Shown here: positions 44,551 through 54,761 of the stretch, one piece after another
Layout: each line of letters opens with the position of its first letter
How positions within the stretch are numbered: position 1 is the first letter of the stretch
Assembly: GCF_027257935.1 (NCBI RefSeq)
Contig: NZ_JANZKW010000001.1
Coordinates: 1,054,001-1,118,000, forward strand
Length of the DNA stretch: 64,000 nt
Direction: 5' to 3'
Source of the DNA: Chitinimonas sp. BJYL2
GTDB lineage: Bacteria > Pseudomonadota > Gammaproteobacteria > Burkholderiales > Chitinimonadaceae
Translations under genes and position numbers: made by a program
The notes under the pieces: generated by a model
Databases searched by the model: none
What the model saw: the letters and a program-made list of their open reading frames with translations, nothing else
Told to the model about the DNA's origin: nothing

Positions 44551-47469
44551 TCAGGCAGGGGTGGTCTGGAAATCAGCGACCCACTCGGCCAGATCGGCAG
44601 CCGGCATGGGCCGCGCAAAGTAGTAGCCTTGCGCCACATCGCAACCCTCGCCATCGAGGAAGTTGAGCTGCTCCAGGGTTTCGACTCCCTCGGCTACCAC
44701 GGTCATGCGCATGCTCTGGCCAATGCGGACGACGGCACTGGCCAGCGCGCGGTCGCCTTCATCCTCGCCCAGATCGCGGACAAAGCTCTGATCCAGCTTC
44801 AGCTCACTGACCGGAAAGCGTTTCAGATAGCCCAGGCTCGAATAGCCTGTCCCGAAGTCGTCCACCGCCAGGGCAACACCCATCTCGTCCAGTTGTGACA
44901 AGGCGTTGAGCGTCTTGTCATCGCGCATCATCATCAGGCTTTCGGTGATTTCCAGTGTCAGCCGGCTGGCGGGCAGGCCATGCCGTTTGAGGCACTCGGC
45001 CACCAGCGCCGGCACATCGTCATGGCGGAACTGGCGGGGCGAGAGGTTGACCGAAATCCGCGGGATCGCCAGTCCTTCGGCATCCCACTGTGCGAGCTGG
45101 CGGCAGGCTTCGTTGAGCACCCAGATACCGATCTCATCAATCAGCCCGCTTTCCTCGGCGATCGGAATGAACCGTGCTGGCGAGACCATGCCCCAGTTAG
45201 GGTGCTGCCAGCGGATCAAGGCTTCGAGACCGTGCAGATGTTGCGTGGCGATGCCGACCTGAGGCTGATAGAACAGGCGCAGTTCACGGTTCAGCATGGC
45301 CTGGCGCAGGGCGGCTTCCATTTCCAGTCGCGCCGCCGCGTCGTCGTTCATATCGTGGCTGTAGAAGCAGAAGGCGTTGCGACCCAGTTCCTTGGCGCGG
45401 TACATGGCGGTATCGGCATGCTTGAGCAGGGTGTCGTAATCTTGCCCGTCCTCGGGGAACAGGGCGATGCCGATACTGGCTGAGCCGTTCAGGGTCAGCC
45501 CGTCCATATCGATGCGTTCGGCCACGGCGGCGATCACCTTGCTGGCCACGGCGGCGGCGCCTTCGGCACCGCACTCGGGCAGCAGCATCAGGAATTCGTC
45601 ACCGCCGAGACGGCAAACGGTGTCGGAGTCACGCAGCACGGTCTCGAAACGCTTGGCCACGGTCTGCAGCAAACGGTCGCCCACCGCGTGGCCGAGGGAA
45701 TCGTTGATGGTCTTGAAGCGATCCAGGTCCACGAACATCAGCGCCAGCGGCCAGCCATTGCGCTGAGCCTGTGCCAGCGACAGCTCGACCCGGTCGGCCA
45801 GCAGTGAGCGGTTAGGCAGGCCGGTGAGCGCATCGTAGAAGGCCAGCGCATGGACGCGGTCTTCTGCCTCGCGGTGCTCGATGGCGATGCCTGCAAGATG
45901 CGTGCACGCTTCAACGATACGGCGCTGGAACGCATCAGGCCCGCGTGCTGTCCGGTAATACAGGGCAAAGGTACCGACAACGCGGCCATCGCGGGCGCGG
46001 ATCGGGCTCGACCAGCAGGCAGCGAGGCCGTGCTCGCGCGCCAGCTCTGCGTAATCGGCCCAGCGCGGGTCGGTGGCAATGTCGGTCGCGTTGACTTCCT
46101 GGTTCAGATAGGCCGCCGTGCCACATGAACCGCAGCGTGGACCGATGATGCTGCCATCCACCGCACTAGTGAAGCTGGCCGGGACACTGGGTGCTGAGCC
46201 GGTATGCAGCGTATCGCCGTCCAGCAGCAGGATCGAGCACAGGGCATCGGGGGCCAGCATTTCCACGTTATGGGTGATCTGATCCAGGATGTCCCGCAGG
46301 GGTTGCCCCGAGGCAATATTGCCGAGCACGGCATGCTGCAGATTCAGCATCTGCTCCGAGCGCAGTTCCTCTTCGATCCCCCGCGCATAGGCGACCACGC
46401 ATTCGGTGCCGTCGAAGGCCAGATGGCTGGCATGGATCTCGATCGGGATCATCTGTCCGCGCGCACTGCGGAAGTGGCTACGGAAGCTGTGCCCGCCGCT
46501 ATCCTTGATCGTGTCCCACAGCGACGCCCAGCGTGACTCATCCAGACTGGGATCAAATGCCCAGATGGGCCGCCCCAGCAAGGCATCGTGAGGGATTTCC
46601 AGCATCTTGCCGGTGTGGAAATTGGCATCGCGCAGGGTGCCGTCCGGATTCAGCCAGATCACGGCAATACTGGCTTGCTGTACGGTGAACTCGATGAACC
46701 GCAGGCGCTGCTCGGTTTCGCGCTGCTGGCCGATATCGCGGATGATCAGATACAGCAGCTGCCGGCCACCGACCTGAATCGCAATCGCGTGTACGGCCAC
46801 TTCACGCACACGACCGTTGCGGCATTGATGACGGCTGATGAAAAAGTGTCCTTCCTCCAGCCTTGCCTGTTCCAGCGATGTCAGGAAATCGCCACGGATG
46901 ACGTCGGTGGCCAGCTCACCGATGCGCAAACCCAGAAATGCTTCGTTGTCATAGCCATAGAACGCTCGAGCCGCGGCATTGGCCGCGAGGATTTCCCCCT
47001 GCACCGGATCAATCACCAGCTTGGGTGCGAGACTGCGCTCGAAAACCTGCCGGTACGCGGTTTCGCGTTCCTGCAATGCTTGCTCGGAGGCTTTGCGTTT
47101 GTCGATGTTGGCAATAAAGGCAAAGGCACCGTCGTAGTTGCCGGCGGCATCGAACAGCGGGGCGGTGGAGACCTCGCCCCAGAAGCAGCTGCCATCGCGG
47201 CGACGGAAGTGGAATTCGTGAATTTCCCGCACACCGCTACGGCGGCGCTCGACATTCGCCTCGGCCTGGGGGCGCGCGCCCTCTTCGACAAAGTCCCATA
47301 GCGGACGGCCTATCAGCGCCGCTTCGGCTTCGCCGAGCATCCGTGCCATGGTGGCATTGACGTACACGGTCCGGCTGTCTGCGTCGATGACCCAGACTCC
47401 GTCTTCCGCTTCCTCCACCAGACGCCGGTAGAACGCCGGGTCATCAAATAGGTTGTGTTGGGCTGCCAT
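44551..47469 (-). CDS. Multi-sensor c-di-GMP protein: PAS-PAS-PAS-GAF-GGDEF-EAL
   Basis: The 972-residue cytoplasmic protein has three PAS-type repeats (about 10-375, e.g. DGVWVIDADSRTVYVNATMA and RDIGQQRETEQRLRFIEF), a GAF domain (about 390-530), a GGDEF domain (about 545-705) and an EAL domain (about 720-970). The diguanylate-cyclase motif RLGGDEF is intact with an RxxD inhibitory site (RDSD) five residues before it. The phosphodiesterase motifs LEALIRW, ITESLMM and DDFGTGYSSLGYLKRF are intact too. Both activities are therefore possible. No membrane helix. The ATG at 47469 is used. It is monocistronic. Confidence 0.95.
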   Translation of the reverse strand: MAAQHNLFDDPAFYRRLVEEAEDGVWVIDADSRTVYVNATMARMLGEAEAALIGRPLWDFVEEGARPQAEANVERRRSGVREIHEFHFRRRDGSCFWGEVSTAPLFDAAGNYDGAFAFIANIDKRKASEQALQERETAYRQVFERSLAPKLVIDPVQGEILAANAAARAFYGYDNEAFLGLRIGELATDVIRGDFLTSLEQARLEEGHFFISRHQCRNGRVREVAVHAIAIQVGGRQLLYLIIRDIGQQRETEQRLRFIEFTVQQASIAVIWLNPDGTLRDANFHTGKMLEIPHDALLGRPIWAFDPSLDESRWASLWDTIKDSGGHSFRSHFRSARGQMIPIEIHASHLAFDGTECVVAYARGIEEELRSEQMLNLQHAVLGNIASGQPLRDILDQITHNVEMLAPDALCSILLLDGDTLHTGSAPSVPASFTSAVDGSIIGPRCGSCGTAAYLNQEVNATDIATDPRWADYAELAREHGLAACWSSPIRARDGRVVGTFALYYRTARGPDAFQRRIVEACTHLAGIAIEHREAEDRVHALAFYDALTGLPNRSLLADRVELSLAQAQRNGWPLALMFVDLDRFKTINDSLGHAVGDRLLQTVAKRFETVLRDSDTVCRLGGDEFLMLLPECGAEGAAAVASKVIAAVAERIDMDGLTLNGSASIGIALFPEDGQDYDTLLKHADTAMYRAKELGRNAFCFYSHDMNDDAAARLEMEAALRQAMLNRELRLFYQPQVGIATQHLHGLEALIRWQHPNWGMVSPARFIPIAEESGLIDEIGIWVLNEACRQLAQWDAEGLAIPRISVNLSPRQFRHDDVPALVAECLKRHGLPASRLTLEITESLMMMRDDKTLNALSQLDEMGVALAVDDFGTGYSSLGYLKRFPVSELKLDQSFVRDLGEDEGDRALASAVVRIGQSMRMTVVAEGVETLEQLNFLDGEGCDVAQGYYFARPMPAADLAEWVADFQTTPA

Positions 47470-47584
47470 CGCGTTTTTTGTGTGCGCGGAATTATATATA
47501 TAGGGCGCACGCCAGCATTTGCCCAAGCCCGAAGCAAGATCTGTTGCGTTTAGTCAAAGGAAGGCGGCAAAGGCGCCACCCGGC

Positions 47585-47767
47585 TCAGGCCAGCAGTCGC
47601 TGCAGGAACAGGCCGATCAGGATGAAGGCGAGCAGGCCAAGTGCACTGAAGCCGACCCAGCGGCGACGCCGTCGCCATAGCGCATCGCCGCTGCGCTTCT
47701 CCTTCCACAGGCACAGTGCCCAGGCGAGCAGGAGCAAGAGGAACAGGACGCGCAGCAGGGTGAACAT
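47585..47767 (-). CDS. Small two-helix membrane protein
   Basis: The 60-residue protein has hydrophobic helices at 3-20 and 40-58 joined by a very basic loop (RRRRRW). It starts 3 nt past the lpxC stop, so it may be translationally coupled, but no clear ribosome-binding site is seen. It lies in the lpxC/GGDEF gap. Similar short membrane proteins are often overlooked. Confidence 0.5.
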   Translation of the reverse strand: MFTLLRVLFLLLLLAWALCLWKEKRSGDALWRRRRRWVGFSALGLLAFILIGLFLQRLLA

Positions 47768-47770
47768 GGT

Positions 47771-48688
47771 TCAGATCGCGGCCGGGCTGTAACGGTGGAA
47801 GGCGGCGGGCACGTCGTCGGCGTGCTGAAAGCTGACAAACTCGTAGTTGTCCGGATCGGCCAGGAGTTCGCGCAAGAGCTTGTTGTTCATGGCATGACCT
47901 GATTTGAAGCCTTCAAACGCGGCAATCAGCGGGTAGCCGAGGATGTACAGGTCGCCAATCGCGTCGAGCGCCTTGTGGCGCACGAATTCGTCTTCGAAAC
48001 GCAGGCCTTCCTGGTTAAGCACCTTGTACTCATCGAGCACGATGGCGTTTTCCATACTGCCGCCTTGGCCCAGGTTATTGGTGCGCATGTACTCGACCTC
48101 ATGCATGAAGCCAAAGGTGCGCGCCCGTGCGACCTCTTTGATGTAGCTGGTCTCGGCGAAATCGAGCTCCACCGTCTGCGCGGCCTTCTGGAAGGCCGGG
48201 TGCTTGAACTCGATGGTCAGGCTGATCTTGTAGCCTTCGTGCGGCTTGAAACGTACCCATTTGTCGCCTTCGACGGCTTCGACGGGCTTCTTGACGCGCA
48301 CATAGCGCTTGCGAGCGGGTTTCTGTTCCTTCACGCCGGCCTGCTGGATCAGGTACAGGAACGGTGCTGCGCTGCCATCCATGATGGGCATCTCGGACGC
48401 AGTGACATCGACGATCACATTGTCGATACCCAGGCCGGCAAAGGCCGACATCAGGTGCTCGATGGTGGCCACGCGCACGCCATCCTTGACCAGCGTGGAC
48501 GAGAGCCGCGTGTCATTGACCAGATCGGGACCGACCTTGAACGAGGGTTTGTCGGCCAGATCGGCACGGCGGAACACGATGCCGGTATCGGCCGGCGCGG
48601 GCGACAGCGTCAGCTCGACCTTGTCGCCCGAGTGCAGACCCACGCCCACGGCGCGGATGGATTCTTTGAGGGTGCGCTGGTAAATCAT
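47771..48688 (-). CDS. lpxC: UDP-3-O-acyl-N-acetylglucosamine deacetylase
   Basis: The 305-residue zinc enzyme commits UDP-GlcNAc to lipid A. It begins [20 protein letters not shown] with [19 protein letters not shown] (zinc His) and the C-terminal [14 protein letters not shown] and [14 protein letters not shown]. The ATG at 48688 fits the family; an ATG three codons earlier (48697) is possible and a start at 48835 is not. It is the usual gene downstream of ftsZ. A 118-bp inverted repeat lies between the two. Confidence 0.96.
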   Translation of the reverse strand: MIYQRTLKESIRAVGVGLHSGDKVELTLSPAPADTGIVFRRADLADKPSFKVGPDLVNDTRLSSTLVKDGVRVATIEHLMSAFAGLGIDNVIVDVTASEMPIMDGSAAPFLYLIQQAGVKEQKPARKRYVRVKKPVEAVEGDKWVRFKPHEGYKISLTIEFKHPAFQKAAQTVELDFAETSYIKEVARARTFGFMHEVEYMRTNNLGQGGSMENAIVLDEYKVLNQEGLRFEDEFVRHKALDAIGDLYILGYPLIAAFEGFKSGHAMNNKLLRELLADPDNYEFVSFQHADDVPAAFHRYSPAAI

Positions 48689-48897
48689 CTGGCTCATCCA
48701 GTCGGTGATGTACCCCCGGCCTGCTGGCGGGATGCTCGCTCGCCATCGTACGCCGGACGCCCCGGGAGAGGGCGGAACGTCCGGACGTGCGGCAGACGCA
48801 AGGGGCACGCAGCCACCGATTTTGCCATATCGCAAAACCGGAACCGATTGAACCTTGCTATTGCGGCGTTAGGTCGTGTTACCACCTAGCGCTGTTA

Positions 48898-49015
48898 GGA
48901 TGGAAAGGAATCGTAGCGAGCAGCCCGTGGCGTGGTCGAGAGGCGCAGTCGTACGTCATGTACGACGAGCATCGCAGGCCGCGTCACGGGTTGCGCAGTA
49001 GATTCTCTTCCATCC
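48898..49015. repeat. 118-bp near-complete inverted repeat between ftsZ and lpxC
   Basis: The ends GGATGGAA and TTCCATCC match perfectly, then AGGAATC and GATTCTC, GCAGCCCGTG and CACGGGTTGC, and the centre GTCGTAC-GTCAT-GTACGAC is perfect. The element folds as one long, slightly bulged hairpin. It starts 4 nt after the ftsZ stop. There is no T-run, so it is not a simple terminator. The rest of the 330-nt gap, 48689-48897, carries no gene I can support. It could be a mobile palindromic repeat, an mRNA stabiliser or a regulatory RNA element. Confidence 0.85.
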
Positions 49016-49018
49016 GAC

Positions 49019-50200
49019 TCAGTCAGCCTGCTTGCGCAGGAAGGCCGGAATGTCCATGTCACCACCGGCAAACACGGCGCCACGCGACGATTCCACCGAA
49101 GCACCCACGCTGCCGGCGCGGCGGCCGGTGCGGAACACGGCAGGGGTATCGAGCTCGTCGTAGTTCATGGCCGGCATGGCATCGTCGGTACCCGTACGCT
49201 GCACCACCGTCAGGTTCGGCATCTTCTTGTCGACACGGCCACCCAGACCCGTGGCGACCAGGGTCACGCGGATGCTGTCGCCCATGTTTTCGTCGAAGGC
49301 GGTACCGAAGATGATGCGGGCATCTTCCGAGGTGTAGGCCTTGATGGTGTCCATGACTTCATGGACTTCCTTCATCTTCAGGCTGTAGTCGGCGGTGATG
49401 TTGACCAGCACGCCGCGGGCGCCGTTCAAGCTGATGTCTTCCAGCAGCGGGCTGTTCACAGCCGATTCGGCAGCCTGGCGTGCACGATCCACGCCCTCGG
49501 CATGGGCCGAGCCCATCATGGCCATGCCCATCTCGGTCATCACGGCCTTCACGTCGGCGAAGTCCACGTTCACGAGGCCAGGCACATTGATGATTTCGGC
49601 GATGCCGGCCACGGCACCCTTGAGCACGTCGTCGGCGGCCTTGAAGGCATCCTTGAACGAGACATCCTCACCCAGCACCTGCATCAGCTTGTCGTTGGGG
49701 ATGATGATCAGCGAATCAACGTGCTTCTGCAGCGCTTCGATACCGGCTTGCGCAGCCTTCTGGCGCTTGCCTTCGAAAGCGAACGGACGGGTCACCACAC
49801 CGACGGTGAGGATGCCCTTTTCACGCGCGACTTCGGCCACGACCGGTGCAGCACCGGTGCCGGTGCCGCCACCCATGCCGGCGGTGATGAACACCATGTC
49901 GGCGCCTTCGAGCAGTTCCGAAATGCGTTCACGGTCTTCTTCGGCCGCGGCGCGGCCGATATCGGGATTGGCGCCTGCGCCCAGACCCTTGGTCAGCGTA
50001 CCGCCGAGCTGAACCAGGTTGTCGGCGCGGTTGCGCTTGAGCGCTTGTGCGTCGGTGTTGGCGCAGATGAACTCCACGCCGGTGACGCCGGCGGCGATCA
50101 TGTGATCGACAGCGTTACCGCCGCAACCACCGACGCCGACGACCTTGATACGGGCGACCGGCACCACGTCTTGTGCTGCTTCCAGAAACGAAATAGGCAT
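49019..50200 (-). CDS. ftsZ: Cell division protein FtsZ
   Basis: The 393-residue tubulin homologue polymerises with GTP at midcell. It has the GTP-binding start [17 protein letters not shown] and the tubulin signature [16 protein letters not shown], then [11 protein letters not shown] and a linker. It ends with the conserved tail [11 protein letters not shown], which binds FtsA and ZapD-type partners. A GAGGAGAG site precedes the ATG. It is the last dcw gene; a long inverted repeat follows. Confidence 0.98.
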   Translation of the reverse strand: MPISFLEAAQDVVPVARIKVVGVGGCGGNAVDHMIAAGVTGVEFICANTDAQALKRNRADNLVQLGGTLTKGLGAGANPDIGRAAAEEDRERISELLEGADMVFITAGMGGGTGTGAAPVVAEVAREKGILTVGVVTRPFAFEGKRQKAAQAGIEALQKHVDSLIIIPNDKLMQVLGEDVSFKDAFKAADDVLKGAVAGIAEIINVPGLVNVDFADVKAVMTEMGMAMMGSAHAEGVDRARQAAESAVNSPLLEDISLNGARGVLVNITADYSLKMKEVHEVMDTIKAYTSEDARIIFGTAFDENMGDSIRVTLVATGLGGRVDKKMPNLTVVQRTGTDDAMPAMNYDELDTPAVFRTGRRAGSVGASVESSRGAVFAGGDMDIPAFLRKQAD

Positions 50201-50278
50201 TGCTCTCTCCTCGTTGCCCTACAAACTTCAAACATTGAACAAGTGACGCGGCCAAGGGCCGCACTCAAAAACCGGAAA

Positions 50279-51517
50279 TCAGAAATTGCCCTGGAACCAC
50301 GCCTTCATGCGTTCGACGAGGTTGCCCAGGCTGGCGCCCTGCATGGCCTTGAGGCCGTTGCGGTGCGCTTGCTGCTTGCCAATCATCAACAAGCCGACGA
50401 CGGTGGAGAACCGCGGGTTCTTCACCACCTCGGCCAGACTGCCGGTGTACTTGGGCACGCCCAGGCGTACCGGCAGGTGGAAAACTTCTTCACCGAGCTC
50501 GACCATGCCCTGCATCTGGGCTGATCCCCCGGTGATCACGATGCCGCTCGACAGCCGCTCCTCAAAACCCGAGCGGCGCAGTTCGGCCTGCACCAGGCTG
50601 TAAAGCTCCTCAACGCGCGGTTCGATCACATCGGCCAGCGTCTGCCGGGCCATCTGCCGCGAACCGCGCTCGCCCACGCCGGGCACTTCGATCATCTCTT
50701 GCGGATCGGCGAGCTGGCGCAGGGCGATGCCGTGGGCACGCTTGATGTCCTCGGCTTCCTTGGTCGGCGTGCGCAGGGCCATCGCGATATCGTTGGTGAT
50801 CTGGTCGCCGGCAATCGGAATCACCGCCGTATGACGGATCGCCCCTTCGCTGAACACGGCGATATCGGTGGTGCCGCCACCGATGTCGATCAGGCAGACG
50901 CCCAGTTCCTTCTCGTCCTCGCTGAGCACGGCGTGGGCGCTGGCCAGCGGTTGCAGGACCAGATCGCTCATCTCCAGGCCGCAGCGACGCACGCACTTGG
51001 TGATGTTCTGCGCGGCCGAGATCGCGCCGGTCACGATGTGCACCTTCACTTCCAGACGCACACCGCTCATGCCCAGCGGTTCCTTCACGTCTTCCTGCCC
51101 GTCGATGATGAATTCCTGGGTCAGGATGTGGAGGATCTGGTGTTCGGTGGGTACCGGGATGGCGCGTGCGGTTTCGATCACGCGGTCCACGTCGGCCTGG
51201 CCGACTTCCTTGTCCTTGATGGCGACCATGCCGTGCGAGTTGAAGCTGCGGATGTGGCTGCCGGCAATGCCTGTGAGCACTTCGCGGATCTTGCAGTCGG
51301 CCATCAGCTCGGCTTCTTCGAGCGCGCGCTGGATGGCGCCCACGGTGGATTCGATATTGACCACCACGCCCTTCTTGAGGCCCTTGGACGGCGCCTGGCC
51401 GAGGCCGATGATCTCCATCCGGCCATCGGGCTGGATCTCGGCCACCAGCGCCACGATCTTCGAGGTACCGATATCGAGGCCGACCAGCAGGTTTTGTGTT
51501 GCGTTCGGTTTGTTCAC
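50279..51517 (-). CDS. ftsA: Cell division protein FtsA
   Basis: The 412-residue actin-like ATPase tethers FtsZ to the membrane. It begins VGLDIGTSKIVALVAEI. Its SHI/1C domain, the phosphate-2 block CLIDIGGGTTDIAVF and ITGGSAQMQGMVELGEEVF are intact. It ends in the amphipathic helix VERMKAWFQGNF. The GTG at 51517 is chosen: a CTGGAGA site lies upstream and the product then matches FtsA. A longer reading to 51679 enters ftsQ and is rejected. Confidence 0.95.
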   Translation of the reverse strand: MNKPNATQNLLVGLDIGTSKIVALVAEIQPDGRMEIIGLGQAPSKGLKKGVVVNIESTVGAIQRALEEAELMADCKIREVLTGIAGSHIRSFNSHGMVAIKDKEVGQADVDRVIETARAIPVPTEHQILHILTQEFIIDGQEDVKEPLGMSGVRLEVKVHIVTGAISAAQNITKCVRRCGLEMSDLVLQPLASAHAVLSEDEKELGVCLIDIGGGTTDIAVFSEGAIRHTAVIPIAGDQITNDIAMALRTPTKEAEDIKRAHGIALRQLADPQEMIEVPGVGERGSRQMARQTLADVIEPRVEELYSLVQAELRRSGFEERLSSGIVITGGSAQMQGMVELGEEVFHLPVRLGVPKYTGSLAEVVKNPRFSTVVGLLMIGKQQAHRNGLKAMQGASLGNLVERMKAWFQGNF

Positions 51518-51584
51518 CGTTGTTCTCCAGACTGCTTTGTCTTGTTGCCGGCGCCTGTCGTCGCCGTCTTGTTGCTGTTCGTAT

Positions 51585-52325
51585 TCATGTTGCTGTCGCA
51601 GCTGCCACTGTTGCCGCCGCTCTGCTTGCACCTTGCGGCATGCGCACGGCGAAGCCGTTCGGATAACGCAGATCCACATAGCTGACGGGCCGTTTCAGCG
51701 TGGCCAGGGTGGTCGGATACACGCGGATGAACTTGCCCAGGCGCTCCTCCACATCATCCCTACCGATTTCCAGTACCAGCGTATGGTCGAGCTGTACGCG
51801 CCAGGCGCGCCGTGCAGACAGCCAGACATGCGTAGGCTTGCGGTTGATGGCTGCCAGCCGGTCGCGGAAGGTCTGATAGCCTGCCGCAAGATCCGCCTCA
51901 CTGCCTTCGGGGCCTTCGAGCACCGGCAGGGGTTCGTTGCTGGCCGCATCGAAACGCTCGCCCAGGGTATTCACCAAGCCGACGGAGCCCCACCGTGCCA
52001 GTGCGACATGTTCATCAATCTGCACATCCAGTCGGTCGGGCCAGCGGCGGCGCAGGCTGACCTTGCGCACCCAGGGCAGCTTCTCGAAGGCCTGCCGGGT
52101 CTTGTTGAGATCCAGCGTGAAGAAGGTGCCGCGCAGCTCGTTCTTCACGATGTACTGCAGCTGCTCGCGCGTGACATGCGCGAGCTTGCCCTCGACCTTG
52201 ATCTGTCGCACCGGGAACAAGGGCGAATGCACCACCAGCAGCAAGGCCGTGTAAAGGAACAGCAGTACAGCCAGACCGATCAGCAGATTGGCGAGCCAGT
52301 TCAGCGCTTGGGGTTTGTCCCACAT
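51585..52325 (-). CDS. ftsQ: Cell division protein FtsQ
   Basis: The 246-residue bitopic protein has a membrane helix at about 11-32, a POTRA domain (FPVRQIKVEGKLAHVTREQL; then FFTLDLNKTRQAFEKLPWV) and the beta domain with DVQIDEHVALARWGSVGLVN. It bridges early and late divisome proteins. The C-terminal tail is Ala/Thr-rich and ends near the ftsA upstream region. It lies 124 nt after ddl, the only wide gap within the mur-fts run. Confidence 0.93.
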   Translation of the reverse strand: MWDKPQALNWLANLLIGLAVLLFLYTALLLVVHSPLFPVRQIKVEGKLAHVTREQLQYIVKNELRGTFFTLDLNKTRQAFEKLPWVRKVSLRRRWPDRLDVQIDEHVALARWGSVGLVNTLGERFDAASNEPLPVLEGPEGSEADLAAGYQTFRDRLAAINRKPTHVWLSARRAWRVQLDHTLVLEIGRDDVEERLGKFIRVYPTTLATLKRPVSYVDLRYPNGFAVRMPQGASRAAATVAAATAT

Positions 52326-52449
52326 CAGCGGGTCCCTCCTTGCGCCGGTGCCACGTGAAACACGCGCGCAAGCACCACCGGACGCGTGGCGTCGGTGCGA
52401 TGCAGGCAGCGGTTTGTCGTGGCGATGAACATGGTGTGTCGCGGGTCCT

Positions 52450-53370
52450 TTACAGCGTGGTGTCCAGAATCTTCAGGACGACATCTTCGTAGCTCATGCC
52501 GACGGCCTTGGCCCCCATCGGGAACAGGCTGTGGCTGGTCATGCCGGGGGCGGTATTCACTTCGAGCAGATAGGGGTTGCCGACTTCATCCATCAGGAAA
52601 TCGACGCGCCCCCAGCTTTTGCCGCCAATCGCCCAGAAAGCCTGCTTCACCAGCTCGGCGATCTCGGCTTCCTGCGCGGGTGCCAAGCCGCACGGGCAGT
52701 GGTAGACGGTGTCGTCGCGGAAATACTTGGCCTGGTAGTCGTAGAACTCTGTAGCCGGTTCGATCTTGATCATCGGCAGTACCGTGTAGCCGCTGACGGC
52801 GTCGCCCAGTACCGGCGCGGTGTATTCGCCACCGCCCACAAAGGCTTCGGCCAGGACCAGGCGGTCGTACTTGCGCGCTTCCTCGAAAGCGGCTTTCAGC
52901 TCGCCCGCGGCCTTCACCTTGGTCACGCCGACACTGGAGCCTTCGGTGGCCGGCTTCACGAACAGTGGCAGGCCCAGCTGCTGTTCGATGGCGGCAAAAT
53001 CGCTGTGCTCGTCGAGCAGTTCAAATGCTGGAATCGGCAGGCCCAGCGCGCGCCAGATCAACTTGGTGCGTAGCTTGTCCATGCCCAGTGCCGAGGCCAT
53101 CACGCCGCAGCCGGTGTATGGCATGCCGAGCATGTCGAGCGCGCCCTGGATCGTGCCGTCTTCGCCACCGGGGCCGTGCAGGATCAGGAAGACGCGATCA
53201 AATCCTTCGTCCTTGAGCGCGCTCAGCGGCTGGTCCTTGGGATCGAAGGCATGCGCGTCCACGCCGCGCGATTTCAGTGCCGACAGTACGCCCGCCCCGC
53301 TCATCAGCGAGACTTCGCGTTCCGACGAGGTGCCGCCCATGACGACGGCGACTTTTCCGTATTGCTTCAT
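52450..53370 (-). CDS. ddl: D-alanine--D-alanine ligase
   Basis: The 306-residue ATP-grasp enzyme joins two D-alanines for the peptidoglycan stem. It has [17 protein letters not shown] at the start, [42 protein letters not shown] and the metal-binding [18 protein letters not shown]. It overlaps murC by 4 nt. It is the DdlB type found in dcw clusters. Confidence 0.96.
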   Translation of the reverse strand: MKQYGKVAVVMGGTSSEREVSLMSGAGVLSALKSRGVDAHAFDPKDQPLSALKDEGFDRVFLILHGPGGEDGTIQGALDMLGMPYTGCGVMASALGMDKLRTKLIWRALGLPIPAFELLDEHSDFAAIEQQLGLPLFVKPATEGSSVGVTKVKAAGELKAAFEEARKYDRLVLAEAFVGGGEYTAPVLGDAVSGYTVLPMIKIEPATEFYDYQAKYFRDDTVYHCPCGLAPAQEAEIAELVKQAFWAIGGKSWGRVDFLMDEVGNPYLLEVNTAPGMTSHSLFPMGAKAVGMSYEDVVLKILDTTL

Positions 53371-54761
53371 GCTTGTCCTACCAGTTTGGCCGGCACATTG
53401 CCGATGGAGCCGGCGCCCATGGTGACGATCACATCACCATCGCGGGCGTGGTCGAGGATCGCTTGCGGCAGCGCGGCGATATCCTCGACGAACAGCGGTT
53501 CAACCTTGCCGTGCACGCGCACGGCGCGGGCCAGCGAGCGGCCGTCGGCGGCGACGATGGGCGCTTCGCCGGCGGCATAGACCTCGGCAAGCACCAGCGC
53601 ATCCACGCTCGACAGGACGCGGGCAAAGTCTTCGAAACAGTCGCGCGTGCGGCTGTAACGGTGCGGCTGGAAGGCCAGCAACAGGCGCTTTTCAGGGAAG
53701 GCACCGCGCACGGCGGCCAGCGTGGCGGCCATCTCGACCGGGTGGTGGCCGTAATCGTCGATGACGATGGCACTGCCGCCCGAAGGCAGCGGGGCCTCGC
53801 CGTAGCGCTGGAAGCGACGACCTACGCCGCCGAACTCGGCCAGTGCCTTCTGGATGGCTGCTTCGGAAGCGCCGACTTCCAGGCAGATGGCAATCGCGGC
53901 CAGGCTGTTGAGTACGTTGTGGTGGCCGGCAGCATTCAGCGTGATGGGGATGCGTACCTCGATACCGTTCTTCCACACCGCGGTGTAGCGCATCTGCCCG
54001 CCGGGCAGGGCTTCGATATCGATTGCGCGCAGCATCGCGTCGTCGGCCACGCCATAAGTCGTAACCGGTTTTTGCACGCGCGGCAGGATGGCGCGCACGT
54101 TGGGGTCGTCGATGCACACGGCGGCGCGACCGTAGAAGGGCAGATGGCCGAGAAAATCGACAAAGGCCTGTTTGAGCTTGTCGAAGTCCTGACCATAGGT
54201 GTCCATATGGTCGGCATCGATATTGGTAATCACTGCCAGCATCGGCGAGAGCAGCAGGAAGGAGGCGTCGGACTCATCGGCCTCGACGACGATCAGCTCG
54301 CCATTCCCAGCGCGTGCATTCCCGCCGGCCGCGTTGAGCTTGCCGCCTATCACGTAGCTCGGGTCCAGCCCGGCTTCCATCAGGATCGAGGCGATCAGGC
54401 TGGTCGTCGTCGTCTTGCCATGTGTGCCGGCCACGGCGATGCCCTGCTTCAGGCGCATCAGCTCGGCCAGCATCATGGCGCGCGGAATCACCGGGATGCC
54501 GCGCTCGCGGGCGGCGATGACCTCGGGGTTGTCGGCTTTCACGGCCGTAGAGGTGACCACGACTTGGGCATCGTGCACATGCGCGGCGTCGTGGCCTATG
54601 GCAATGCGTGCACCGGCTGCGCGCAGGCGCTGCGTGGCTACACCGTCGCCAAGGTCGGAGCCACTGACGGCAAAACCCTGGGTGACCAGCACTTCGGCGA
54701 TGGCGCTCATGCCTGCGCCGCCAATGCCGACAAAGTGGATGCGTTGGATCTTGTGTTTCAT
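53367..54761 (-). CDS. murC: UDP-N-acetylmuramate--L-alanine ligase
   Basis: The 464-residue Mur ligase adds L-Ala to UDP-MurNAc. It has the N-terminal Rossmann motif [18 protein letters not shown], the P-loop [30 protein letters not shown] and the C-terminal [17 protein letters not shown] with FQPHRYSR. The start at 54761 is used; it overlaps murG by 4 nt. Confidence 0.97.
   Translation of the reverse strand: MKHKIQRIHFVGIGGAGMSAIAEVLVTQGFAVSGSDLGDGVATQRLRAAGARIAIGHDAAHVHDAQVVVTSTAVKADNPEVIAARERGIPVIPRAMMLAELMRLKQGIAVAGTHGKTTTTSLIASILMEAGLDPSYVIGGKLNAAGGNARAGNGELIVVEADESDASFLLLSPMLAVITNIDADHMDTYGQDFDKLKQAFVDFLGHLPFYGRAAVCIDDPNVRAILPRVQKPVTTYGVADDAMLRAIDIEALPGGQMRYTAVWKNGIEVRIPITLNAAGHHNVLNSLAAIAICLEVGASEAAIQKALAEFGGVGRRFQRYGEAPLPSGGSAIVIDDYGHHPVEMAATLAAVRGAFPEKRLLLAFQPHRYSRTRDCFEDFARVLSSVDALVLAEVYAAGEAPIVAADGRSLARAVRVHGKVEPLFVEDIAALPQAILDHARDGDVIVTMGAGSIGNVPAKLVGQA

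Noticed and set aside
48884-48897. Extra palindromic bases CCTA...TAGG beside the large inverted repeat
   Set aside because: Too short to separate from chance; noted only as flank of the 118-bp element.
48932-50524. Plus-strand frame across ftsZ that includes the inverted repeat
   Set aside because: Antisense to ftsZ; the inverted repeat at its start is non-coding and the product has no recognisable family.
51518-51679. N-terminal extension of FtsA from an upstream ATG
   Set aside because: The extra residues overlap ftsQ and are Gln/Arg-rich; the GTG at 51517 has a ribosome-binding site and gives the normal FtsA start.
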